Shown here: positions 34,607-46,300 of the stretch, in pieces
Layout: every line of letters starts with the position of its first letter
How positions within the stretch are numbered: the first letter of the stretch is position 1
DNA from: Acanthosoma haemorrhoidale
Taxonomy: Eukaryota; Arthropoda; Insecta; Hemiptera; Acanthosomatidae
Assembly: GCA_930367205.1 (NCBI GenBank)
Contig: OV884011.1
Coordinates: forward strand, 109,669,139-109,733,138
Length of the DNA: 64,000 nt
Direction of reading: 5' to 3'
Program-made: the position numbers and the translations under genes
Notes under the pieces: model-generated
Told to the model about the DNA's origin: nothing
Seen by the model: the letters and a program-made list of their open reading frames with translations, nothing else
Database searches by the model: none

Positions 34607-34727
34607 CCACTTTACTTAGCTCGGTGTTCTGCTTGGGTCACGTCTTGCATTGCTCTAGGCGGGTGTCGGTATTATTTTTTGGTGAGGTATGTGTCACAGG
34701 TGCCAATAACGCTCGCAATTGTGTTCT

Positions 34728-35415
34728 TCATGCCCCACCAAAAATATCTGCGCTTGAGGGCCTGTCTCTCTCCTCCGTCGTGAACTTGTGAGAGAAGGGT
34801 ACCCCCCAACGCGTATTCACAGCCATCCGTGGTAATGGTGTACGGAAGTGCGAAATTTGAGGATAGGTAAATGTTCCATGCACCACCGCATGTTGTTCTC
34901 CATCTCTGGGGGTGATATTGACCTGCTGTCCCTCCCTGAGTAGATTATTGATCGGGACGAGGCATCCCGCTATTTCCGGTACGAACCTTGCGTAATTGTT
35001 CAGCGATCCAAGAAGGTGCAGGGTCATCTTCTGTATTTCCTCGACTTTCCTCCGATCGGGTTGCACTCCCTCGGTTGAGATGATATAGGCAAACAAGCGA
35101 TTTTTCCGCCGATAATTTCAGCCCGAATTTCTTGATCCTTTGAAACACCTGTTTTACGTGATTTTGATGTTCTTCCTTGTCCTGCCTTCTTACGCTCATA
35201 ACACTGTCTTCCATCCTCCTGGAGCGTCCAGCGTTTCCTCGGCTTCTTTCTTCCACTGTTGATCTATCTCTTTCGCGGTACTCCACCTCCTTCTTCCTCC
35301 ATGTGACCGGCGCGATTTTGGGCCTCCTATATACCACTTTCCTCCAGCCCATATCTTCCTCACCAGCTGTAATTTCCTCCTCTCTGGCGCTGGTGTCCAC
35401 CATATTTTCTAGCAT
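34728..35415 (-). pseudogene. gag end fused to RT C-terminal half (element C)
   Basis: One ORF starts in gag (NMVDTSAREEEI...WRKVVYRR, as in A gag). Where A has its first zinc knuckle it passes straight into EEHQNHVKQVFQRIKKFGLKLSAEK, a stretch that lies after the YxDD box of gypsy RT. The missing block is the knuckles, protease and RT front, so a deletion joined the two near 35165-35190. After another frame change the RT thumb and connection follow in 35096-34728 (YIISTEGVQPDRRKVEEIQKM, then GSLNNYARFVPEIA). RNase H was not clearly seen. Confidence 0.8.
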
Positions 35416-35604
35416 TCTAGAAACGTGCGCTATCTAGGTAACACCTCTTTTCTTCCTGTCTCCTTCGCTAGCTGCACCTTCAATATTGCTGATAAAAACG
35501 CCATCCTGGCTTTTACTTCTGCCGCAACCATTGTCTCCCACATCTTCTCCGTGATACCATTATATTGAGCCAGCACTGTTCCGGCCTACTGCCCGTTTTT
35601 TTGG

Positions 35605-36058
35605 TTAGTGCCTCTTCGTCTCCCGGAACATTTTAAAAATGACCTCTTCCGGGGTCCACCTTCCCCCGCCGAATGCTTTCTTTAGCCGCTCCTTCACTAT
35701 GGTCCATGAGGTCTCCTCGTCAGCCTGGATCATGTTCAGGATACTCCGCTTAACTCTGCACACCCGAGCTGCTCTCAGTGAATCGGCATCTTCTTCAGTT
35801 ATTAAGTCCTCCGTCCGTTTTCCCTCGATCCATGTCATCAGCCGGTCACCCCCCCTTAAGGAAGTGATTCAGTTCCCCGGTCCCGCCTGCGAATCTCTCC
35901 AGATCTGAAATGGACTTCCTCATATCCTGAGCCATGATCGCCTGAATCTTCATCCACGCCAATGTAGTCGCGTGAGCCGCTGCCATGGTCGTTTGTGGCA
36001 ACTGCGGTATATCTGTTGCTCTATTCAGCACCGCGGGTCGCAACACTCCCTCTGGCAT
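35605..36058 (-). pseudogene. gag: gag N-terminal region of element C, frameshifted
   Basis: The likely start is ATG 36058 (MPEGVLRPAV) or ATG 35986 (MAAAHATTLAWMK, aligned with A gag). The frame holds to ...GELNHFLKGG and breaks at a G/C run near 35850. It resumes as WIEGKRTEDL...ARVCRVKRSILNMIQADEETSW...FGGGRWTPEEVIFKMFRE and stops at 35605. The same blocks occur in A gag. Continuing similarity (FLSAILKVQLAKETGRK) is visible beyond 35605 in another frame. This is a capsid-type protein with no active reading frame left. Confidence 0.8.
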
Positions 36059-36158
36059 GTTCTCATAAAAAAAATGCAGAGATAAGACGATAAAGAAAAA
36101 AAAAAAAAATTGGAGAGAAAGAGAAAAAAATAAATAAATTTCTACGCCACCGTACGAG

Positions 36159-36178
36159 GTTCCCGGGTTTCGGGACCA
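36159..36178 (-). other. tRNA-type primer-binding site of element C
   Basis: TGGTCCCGAAACCCGGGA follows TTAAC on the minus strand. It differs from the site of A mainly at bases 5-7 after TGG, so the family keeps a related but not identical primer. The tRNA was not identified. Confidence 0.6.
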
Positions 36179-36362
36179 GTTAATCACCAGCGGTTAAGAT
36201 AGATAAAAAATAATAAGGAAAGAGGGAAATGCAACGACACACTCTGAATCCAGTAAAATACTGCTTTATTGCTGATGATAATCCCACACACATAAGATCA
36301 TGGTATGTTTACATCCTATGATCGTATTAATATTCGACATAGTCATGCCTCTGGCTTTAACT
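36178..36362 (-). repeat. 5' LTR of element C (185 bp)
   Basis: On the minus strand it runs AGTTAAAGCC...GATTAACT and is followed by a TGG-type primer site. It contains AATAAAGCAG and an imperfect 12-bp stem with a TTTA loop (36296-36323). Ends, length and order of signals match the A LTR although much of the sequence differs. Confidence 0.75.

Positions 36363-36389
<27 letters not shown>
36363..36389. repeat. (TA)n microsatellite at the element C edge
   Basis: A 27-bp TA run begins right after the last base of the C 5' LTR. It is probably the original TATATA target of the insertion. Confidence 0.9.
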
Positions 36390-36393
<4 letters not shown>

Positions 36394-39300
36394 CGTGCAT
36401 ATAGATTACTCGGAATAAATAATTTTTGGTGAGTTAAAAGAATTGAAAGGATTGTTGAATAATCATATGGTTAGCTGAAACTCACTTTTTTTTTGTTTAA
36501 AATAAATGATAATACTTTAATCATAAGTTCCCTGAGGGTTATGAGTATATCATGTCTTGCAGCACTATTGCGGGCAGGATACGATTTCGTAAGGTAAGAC
36601 TTCGTGAATCCAATATAAACATTATTGAGACAGTAGGAGATATTATATAAATCATCATATCTGCTGGTATGCATCTCGATGGTATGAAGGGCAATTGTAT
36701 CTGGGCAGGGAGATATTATGTAAACGATACAAAGAGATACACCGCCCCATTTCCTATGCCCGATTCAGCATTATCTACCCGTCAGGGTACATCCGTCTAT
36801 TTCTCCTATTTATCTAACTCAGATATTCTTGTATTTACATATCTACTTTGTCATTTTATTGAATATAAAATCGCTCCATTTAATACTGCCGAGCACGAGA
36901 ATTTATTTTCAAGCGGTATTCTTCACTATAGAGGATTCTTGCATAGAGGTACAAAAACAATCGTACTTGAAATATAAATCACATTTTCACAATGTTTAGA
37001 CAATGTATGCTCTCGTATCTTAGGTAACTCGTTTTTCTCGGTCAATTTTCAGATTTCTCAAGTCATAGCTAAGCTTTTTTTGTGCCACCCACGAAAACAA
37101 ATTTATGCTTATTAGGTTAAATTTTTAAAACGCATTGAGAGCTAACCATGGAACGCAGGGTCGTCTGGTACTGAGTCTTTATGATTAATGATTAATGATG
37201 ATGATGACGATTAATGGAATTCCCATTACTAGGCCATACAGTCTGGTCCACGATTCATTTAAATACTTCCTCGCCATCGGTAATTTAGAAGTATGTTTAC
37301 TGAAATTGATGATTTTAGACGAGTACTGCTGAGTGCCGAGGTCGAGTTGAAAACTTGCTGGAAAAAAAAATAACCTTGAAAGACTTATAACATTTCAGTT
37401 CTGCTCGCTTCAAATCACATGATCACAAACAATGCTATCATATATCCTAATTATATTTAGATGATTTATCATCATTAAGAACAGTTAGCTTAGACGGTAC
37501 AATGAAGTTATCATTATTGCTATTAGAAGTAAATTATTTTTGTGTGGGTACTTTACACTAATCTGACTTTTGAATAAGGACATCATGTTTGCTATATTTA
37601 GTGGTGAACTGCATTTTATATGATGTTTACATACAGAATACTGATTGAAAAAGTAAAATTTGTAGTTCAACTTCAGGTTTGAACTTGGTCACTTATTTCA
37701 ATGAGCGAACACACTGGATTTAAATCGAACCTTTCATCGATAATGACTAACATATGATGTTAATAATTTAATATTATACAATAACATTTATCTTTGCTGA
37801 ATAGTGCCACCTTTCGTCATAGTGATTTAATAGCGGTGATAAATTTATTATTATCCATAAGGAATAGAGGACAAACAAATTAGTTATTCGGGGTTTTAAT
37901 AGATTTTCAACTGCTTGTGATGTGTTTAATGAAGGACAAGCCTGTTCCTACCGGGGGATTCGGTATCACTGTTCAATTATCCGTTGATAATAAACAGGCT
38001 GCAGTTTTTCAGTGATAAATAGCTGGTGTTAAGATAGCATCTATTAATTGGGTGTAACCTTCTGGCTATCTATAGTGAAGCTGGTTGTTCGCCCCCAGCA
38101 AGCTCTAAACTAATTGACTTCTGAGTGTAGAGCTTTTGATTATATTTAATCCTCTCCGTTCCATTACACTCTCATATAGATAATTATTTTACATATATTC
38201 AACAATGAATATGAGTTGTGAATTAAAATTTAAATAGCATATACAGCATATATGCAATCATGGTCATAAATATATTTTGACGAACATTACTATATCCATT
38301 TATTCGTCACACTAAATATCGATACGAGCCATATGACTTGATTCAGCTAAAATATATAGAACGAATTTATAAAACATGAAAGAAATTAATTCTTTGGACA
38401 TCTCTCGAAATTTTCATAGCTTAAAATAGTACACTTGAACATATTTAATAGTTAGACGGGACAATAGTACTTATGTTAAAATTGGATTTTTTATCAATTT
38501 GGCTGTCGACTAGTAATGTTTATTTAGTTTCATTGAATAGTTAACCAGCCTAAGTCAATATATCTTTAGCTGGTCTGGCTAACCTCCGAAGAGCTGAAAC
38601 CAGCTAAAGATTAAAATTGAGCCGGTTACCAGATCAAAAATGGCTCGATTGTAAAAAGCACCTGTCCGGAGATCAGGAGAAATCCCGAGGGAACCGTACT
38701 TTGTCACTCTTTTTTCTTTGGCTGATAATTATTAAAGGAGTGTGATTACATACCTCAGCTAGGAATTACTACGCTTTATTTCAATTCAATAAAAATTTCA
38801 GGACCACCATATAATATGGATCCTATTATGTGATAAGTTTGCGGAAGGCGTTATTCCCTTTGTGAAAAACTGAATAAAAAAAACAAAACACTACCTTCTC
38901 ACGAATACTACAGACGTACCAATGTAACAAGCTAATTGTACGTACTTATATTGTTGTAGTATATTCTGTGCAAATGAAAAACTTTTCAAAATGAAATTAA
39001 GATTTCTAAAATAATTATATAACTATGGCTATAACAAAATCAGTGCGTTGTTGATTAAATTAATTACAAAGATTGTACAAACAGAGAACGGAGCAATTGT
39101 TTATGTGTCTCGGTAAAACTGCTGTCATATGAAAGCCGGGGCTTATTGGCACTTCGCAAAGGTGTACGACTTGTAATCACTTTCAAATTTAAAACTTGGG
39201 TGCACGGATACATGTCTAACGATTTTTGTCACCCGTTAAACTTTTTTTCACGATGTAATGGTCAAGAAAATTTTAACGACCTCTATGATACGACCTCTAA

Positions 39301-40912
39301 CTTCTGTATATTTCTAATTAATACATACTCCGGACGTCAAACGTTCGCCTGGAGCTTTAGGAATCCCCAAGACTTGAATAATAAAACAAATTTATTCGTT
39401 AAATCATCATTTAGAATCAAAAATTTAGACGTTTTTACTTTAAATTTGGCAATTATATTCACTGTATGCATTTTTTAATTTGTACACTTACATATAGCTT
39501 GGTACCACTTAACTAACTACTTAACAAACTTAATAACTTAACAAGTTGCCACTTCTCAACTCCTAGCAAGCATTAGCTAGATTTCAGTATACGAGTTTTC
39601 AATTGAAGGGAATGGAGTGCTAGGTCTTTGACACGGAACAGCCTGTGGTTTTCTATTCGTTCAAGGGATGATCAGATGAGCTCTCAGTCAAACACGAGTG
39701 AAACTTCATTCATCCCAGAAGTTCCAAGCAGTTTATGTTTGTTGTTTCTTTTTTCTTTTTTTTTTTTACACAACGGATTTTGCTGTCAATATTTTAAGAA
39801 TTCTTAAGTTCAAAGTGTTTTAATCTTTGTAATGGGTTGATGGATTCAAAGATGTTAAGTAATAACTTCTTCATAAAATGTTTAAAGGGACGGAAATAAT
39901 TCAAAATCCTAAATTCAAACTTCGCCTCGAGAATTTTTTAGAGTTTAAGACAACAATTCTCACATGAAATGGCTCTTTTAACATTTAAGATAAACATTGA
40001 AAAATATATTTTGCCCAAATCTCCGGATTAATTAACTTTCTCGCCCGTTATATAAAAAATGCGAACATCTATTTAATTTCCTCTTAAATAGTTAAATAGA
40101 TTTTAATTGTAGCACATGCTTAGCCAATTCAAATATGGGTCTTACTAAAACATTATGCTAAATTATAGATGAAGGTTTCAACCTAACTTAAAAAAATTCA
40201 AGCAGGGCCCAGCAGATCTGCAGGATAATAATGGAGAACATATTTTTCAATTGGATAAAACAATAGATGTATAAGCATAAACAAAGAACGGAATTGGAGC
40301 ATGAGCTCAATTGTGACTAGGGTCACTATAATTTATTTTATGTATTAACTTTGTAAATATATTGTAATAAATTGGTATCGGTTTAGAGTTTGGTGTTTTC
40401 TTGGTATTTCATACTACGATGTAGCATTATTCGCTGTGTAGGCAACAGCCATTAATATTGTAATCAAACTATCGAACTACATTTATTTATTTGAAGGAGG
40501 TATATTTTAAGGAAATGACTTTTGATTAAAGTCATCTGAAAGAGTGTTCTTCCTAGCCCCTTTAAATTCACAGATAATTATATACAATTATGGGTCCTCA
40601 GGCGAATCTATTTACAAATTATTTTTGTACTTCCTGTAGCGACATTCCAATAAAAAACAAAAAATTGTTAGGATGTTTGATTTCATATTGGATAATGATT
40701 TTCTAATATAAAAATCATTATGGGCATTTTACATGATTAGGAAAATATAGTTTCTTTTTTTATTTAAGAAGAAATTGAAATTGCTAATAAATAGAAATGC
40801 CCTTAATAACGTTGATAGCTAGCTAGATAGTAAGATTTATTTAATTCAATAAGCATGTGTATTTATTGCTTTTATGGCATTAGCCGATGGTCGAGTAGCT
40901 TTGTCGATTTAA
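36390..40912. other. AT-rich DNA without recognised gene
   Basis: ORFs of about 100 codons at 36669-36977 and 39146-39478 (+) show no family motif and are probably chance. A tandem TGATTAA/TGATGA patch lies at 37180-37215. Confidence 0.55.
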
Positions 40913-41173
40913 CTGTCGTTGGTAAATGCTGGGAATGGAACGCTTGAGTATTCCGAGAGGCCGTATTCACCAGGAGCTCCGGATATTCCGTGGACATCTG
41001 GGAAGATAAATCGTTCCACCAGAGCTAGACGGGCCTTTCGCCGTTCCAATAGATTTCCCAAACGTGGACGGAATGTCATTGGCGGAGCCGGCGAGATAAG
41101 ACAAAGAACGAACCTAATGGCATACCCAAGTTCTGTTCAAGGTGAGGGCTCCACTAGCTCCGATCAACAATAG
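40913..41173 (+). other. Unrecognised basic ORF, exon-like
   Basis: An open stretch of 86 codons has coding-like base use in AT-rich DNA and is rich in Arg, Ser and Gly (RSTRARRAFRRSNRFPKRGR). There is no ATG near its start. GGCATTAG upstream (40877-40884) and CAAG|GTGAGG near 41143 look like weak acceptor and donor sites, but the frame is closed just after the acceptor. The product is not recognised. It may be a decayed exon or element piece. Confidence 0.25.
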
Positions 41174-43071
41174 CCTAATGACGATAACCGACGCGGGAGG
41201 AATAGCACCGGTATATATTTCTGATAGGTTTAATGTCTCGCGCTCCATTAACAACTTGGCACCGGCTCACGTCGGATCGTGATTCGTATCGTGATGCTAA
41301 GCGGGAACGACTTGTATGTGCGTCGGATATATTTTATAAATTTTCACGGAATAATTTGTATAATTTGATGTTGATACGATAATCGGTAAAACGTCTCAGT
41401 TTCGACTCAATGTGGTAGGGGACCCCAACCTTTCCAGCTTTTTTGAGGGCATGTTAACTACAAGAGTCATTGACGCCCACGCTTTAAGAGCACATCGTTC
41501 ATCACATCATCAAAAGTATTAAAATTGTAAGTTTGTTTTCTTTTTGTCGATTTACTAATTTAAAGATTTACACGCAGCGGCGGGCACACGTGAAACGGTG
41601 TCGCCAGGCATCATGGCACCCTCAAACATAGATTTAGGAACCCCTGTTATACACTACCATTACCTTACAAAAGAGCTTGTCATATTAGTTTGCTGAGAAC
41701 AAAAACGAACATCTCTATAGAGTAAGTAGCTGGGCTTTTAGAGCTCAATTTTTTAGGCTTAAATAATGCCAAAATTCAAAATTTATTCAGTGATTCTGAG
41801 AAATTCTAGTGATAGTTTGGAGAACATAACGAATTCGAAAATTTATTTCAGCAGTTTAATCTTGAACCACAGTGGATGGATGTTTTTTTTTTGGCACTTG
41901 ACAAGTTAAACCGGATGTAAAATAAGCACATGCTATTCATAACAAGTTTTTTTTTAAATGTGATAATTGTTTTGCCTTAGCTGGGGAGCGATTTCCGGGG
42001 AGCAACTAAAATCTGGCCATAAAAAAGGCAAAGAAACATTCGCTGCTTTTTGGATCTACCCTCCGTACCGTAGAGTCCTTATATAAATACTGCTAACATA
42101 ACAACTCTATTCCTCCCATTCATTTCACGATTGGAATGGGGAATGGACAAGATGACCGCGTTATGGGACGGAAAAATAATTTATTATTATGTTACTGACA
42201 TTTTATTATTCATTCGCCTCGACGAATCGGTCGGTTAAATAAAGAAACTCATTTAATAGCCAAGTGTATGTTTAAGATTCCTAAAGAAGTTGGTGCTGGG
42301 AACTAAATAACAGGGTAAAAAAAAAATACTTAGTTTCCGATATTTACAAAAGCCGGCGAATCGCGGGACGTCGCGATATTTAAGAGAGCTGGATGAAACA
42401 TCGCTCTGGGATCAGTTGGAGAGATCTTCAACGAGCACAGGTTCCAGATGATCAGCAAGATCTCTTGCATGCCAGAAGACAAAGAGCATTAGGGCACATA
42501 TGAAGTCAACCTAGAAAGATTCAATAAACCCATATATGGGTTATTCTCATATTACTTGCTTATGTTCAGTCCCAAGTATTTACAGACTTTAACTTTAAAT
42601 AATTCTTATGGCTAGGCCGTTGAATATACTCTAGTTTTGTAACGCTACTAAAAAAAAAAACACAGTAAAAGTGCAAATATTTATCTATTTGGGTAGTTTT
42701 CTGAGCATAAAAATGTAAGAACCGTAAGCGTCCCGAGACTTCTAGTTGACAATTTTCTAAACTAAGATTTCAATGAGACACGTGGACTTCTGGTTAAAAC
42801 TTTTATCACATCTTCAAAAGAAATCCTTTCTACAATAGGTTTCAATCTTAGCTTTAATATTTTCCTAAAACTAAGGGTCTGAAAAAAAAAAGAATTTACG
42901 GATAACAGTCTGTCCAAGGTCTTGTCCCCGTAACTCAAATAGAGTGTTTTCAATATCACAGGTAAATATTCTGCGCCAGTTAAATTTTTCAAGAGTAGTA
43001 ACCCTGCTAAAGAAAAGAGCCGCTACTTCATTAGTCTTCACTTTGGAAGTTTGATTAATTTTTTTTATAAC
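41174..43071. other. DNA without recognised gene
   Basis: No ORF above 76 codons was found. Nothing was recognised up to the R1 copy. Confidence 0.55.
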
Positions 43072-43385
43072 AACAACTTTATTATGATACAATTACAATC
43101 TGCCTAATTGTGATAAGTGATCTCATTCATACCAATTTACAATTTTCATTCACTCGCTCATTCATACTATATATACAAGTAAAAACAGCCCCCCAAGTCC
43201 ACATGGTTGTCACCTCCCTCGCATGCGGAGGAGGAAGTGTAGTCTTGGGGAGTCTCCCACGCTCCTACGTCAGCCGCGTTACTGGATAAGAGCCAGCGGT
43301 GGCTGACTAAGAGCGTGAGAGCCACAGACGCTCAGGACATGATTAGAGAAACTGGCAATTGCCAGGACTCCCAAAGTCACTTATA
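43072..43385 (-). repeat. R1 dispersed repeat copy
   Basis: On the minus strand this copy ends GGCAGATTGTAATTGTATCATAATAAAGTTGTTG (complement of 43072-43105) followed by an A-rich tail. Its middle matches the 11.6 kb insertion closely (AACGCGGCTGACGTAGGAGCGTGG). It is the best copy for defining the family. Confidence 0.65.
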
Positions 43386-46300
43386 CTTTTTTATTATAGA
43401 TAAAGTAATATACTATATAACATCTTATTGTAGATATTTTTTTCGTTCAACGTATGAATCAGCTGTCTTTTATTATAAAATCGGTTAGGGACAACAAAAA
43501 TAATTCCGGGTTTCCGGCTTGGGATGATTATTTGAGAATTGGCATCAATTCTCGACTTTAAATGTCAGATCCGTAACCAAAATCCTTTCAGAACCGTAAC
43601 CAAATATGTTTTATACCAAATACGTCAACGGGGTTGACGTTGACGCTGAACTCGACGACAGACCTAGATGTGAGGTGAGGGAGGTTAATCGGGAAAATGT
43701 AGGAAATCAAGGTTTCGGGACATTCACCTGTGGTCAGTAGTCTGTTGCTCAAAACCCACCGTAGAGAGAGTAAGTCCTTATCAAGCCACTCTTCCATTTA
43801 AAAGTAAGGTAAAACAAACACTAAACAAAAAGGACTCGGATAACGAGTAAAAAAACTTGAATCACTATCAATGCTAATATGTACCAATGCGTAATGCGTT
43901 GGTAACAGAGTGAGAGAGACAAGGGGAATACGAGACAGATAAGAAATGAACAATCAATCCGAAGCAAAACCGATAAACTTGATCATCTATATCCAGTCAG
44001 AATAAACTCCTTAAAATAACACCTACAACCCCAGACCTGGCAGAAAAGACGAGCGTGTAAAGTACGAGCAAAGGCTTATCGTGACTTCGATAAGGAACGA
44101 GAATCCAATAATTTTAGATAGTGTTGTCCATAAAAGTTGAAAAATACCAATAGAGTTTCAAATGATTCATAGAATAAGATTCATTATTACCGGATGCACT
44201 AAAGAAAAAACAAAATTGCTGTCGAGGGGTCCAGAAGAAACTCATTTTCGGCGAGGAGGGGACAAAATGATATATTATATTGTATAAAATGGCATCTGCG
44301 CAAATTAGCGTGTCCCTACAATTTATGGCAATTCCAGGAGTTCTAGTATATAAACCATTTACAGAAGCACATTGTTGTTTACAAACATTTTCATTTGCTT
44401 TCAAAAAAATTTAATTACGTTTTTATATTTTAAGTTTATAAAAAAGTTTCAAATTCGCGAAGTTTCCAAGTACTTATGATATTAGTTAGGTAATGTTTTA
44501 ATACTATATATGACATAGGCTATAAAAGGGTGATATCTGAATCGATTTTAAAGAGTGTAACCTCTAATTTCAATAGCATTATAAGATTTTTAAAAAAGAC
44601 TGATTGTAACTTACCGTAGTTGTAAAGTCTGATTGGTAACTTAGTTCTGTAAGCCTTAATAAAAATGTGATTGAAGTTTTGGAAATTTTGTATTTAAACA
44701 AAAATCATTTTTGTGGTTTATAATGTTTTTCTTTATCATAATTCCCTACATTTATGATTATATTCAGCACAAATATCAATTTTTCTTATGGATAGTAACA
44801 CACTTTATTGTCTTAATTAAAGTTGTTAATGAGATTGAGATGTCAGCTTCATTGTAACAGTAACTTTGAATATTTTAGGTAGTAACGTGGTTTTAATTCA
44901 GCCAAATTATTGAATCTTATCATAGGGGCAACATCTTAAACAAACAGAAACCCCAAAGAGTTTGACTAACTCAAAGTTTGATTGTCGAAATTGGCAAGTA
45001 ATCTCAAGAGGTCAATAGGACCCAGGAAGATAGAGGGAAGGGGAGGATTTTTAGCTCAATGGGTATAGTGATACAGTTGGTTTTGTGTAATGTCCAGTAA
45101 TTCCACAGTCAGAAATAGGGTCCAATAAATCAGGATCTGGATCTAGAGAGAAATATAGTAGGGAAAATAAATTCATAAGGATACATATTATTATTGCATC
45201 GATGATCAAGGGTTTGTCTTGTACGGTAAATATCAGGCTCATTCATTCTTTCGCTTAGACCATCAAATCATGAACCACTAAATATTTCGGCTAGTTTATT
45301 GATTTAAGGGAGGGAATATTGAGTTATTCGCCACAGAATGTTCAAATTGCAATAATGTTGAAAGGGTACTACTGATTACTACGGAGTCTGTGTGCGTATT
45401 TACCATGATAACGGAGTGAGAGCGCCCTTTCAACGTAATTGAACTTTGTTAGTGGTGGAGAGGTCATCAAGTATTTGTACACGTCAGTCCGTGCCTCACT
45501 GAGTAGTGCCAATTGTAGTCTATAAATACACAACTTTTTTGTGATCAATTAATTACCACGGAGTAAAGATGTGTTCAGCAACAATGAGTAGCAATATAAG
45601 ATCAATTCATGAAGATAAAAATATAAAGTACAGTTGAAGTACAGTTTCGATAATTCGCTTCCCGTTTATTCTTAACAAACATGTCGCTAAAATAAATCTC
45701 GGTTATTCGCATTTTGTTTAAAAAATATTTAGAGGGTACATCAGTCCGGTACTCCTAGTAGAAGGATCCGCTCACCCTAAATAAATTCCCTTTATTTTCC
45801 CCTTATCTATAATGTTCAAAATTTGAGAGCTAAGGAAAAAAAAAACATTTTGTTTGATTGATTTACCTCAAAGAAATTTATCACCTTTTTAAAACTAATA
45901 AACCATTATTGCTATAAGAAACAATGTGGGGATAAAGACTCTTTATTTCATTTAATTATGTGAATTTGATGTAAGTGTTTGTAAACGTAAATTGATGTAA
46001 GTAAAGAAGCGTGATTGTAACCCCTCAAGAGTGCAATATATGGTTATCGTTATGAACCGCTTATTAAAAAAACAGTTAACAGTTTTGTATATAATTTAAT
46101 TTTACATTTCGGAATATGTTTTATAAATTAGTATTTAAATTTTTTCATTTTTTACCTTGATTATTCGTAGTCTCGGTTTTTAAAAAATCTCGATATTTAG
46201 TAATCAACTCGAGGCTCCTGTGTAGTAAGAATTGTCGAGAGGAATTGTACTATATAAAAACATCATTATTAAAGATGATGTAAATAAAAAAATCTGAGAA

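Larger units (their letters stand above)
33501..36362 (-). mobile_element. Internally deleted gypsy-type element C
   Basis: On the minus strand it has a 5' LTR (36362-36178), primer site, gag, a fused RT C-terminus, integrase pieces and a diverged 3' LTR (33655-33501). Both ends lie against TATATA, which could be the target duplication but is also microsatellite. Gag C-terminus, protease and the front of RT are missing, and all ORFs are broken. It cannot be autonomous. The two LTRs differ in length (185 and 155 bp) and sequence, so the element is either old or a recombinant of two copies. Confidence 0.75.

Noticed and set aside
45050..45130. TTAGCTCAATGGGTATAG, resembling a tRNA D-arm
   Set aside because: No box B at the right distance; probably chance or a very old SINE.
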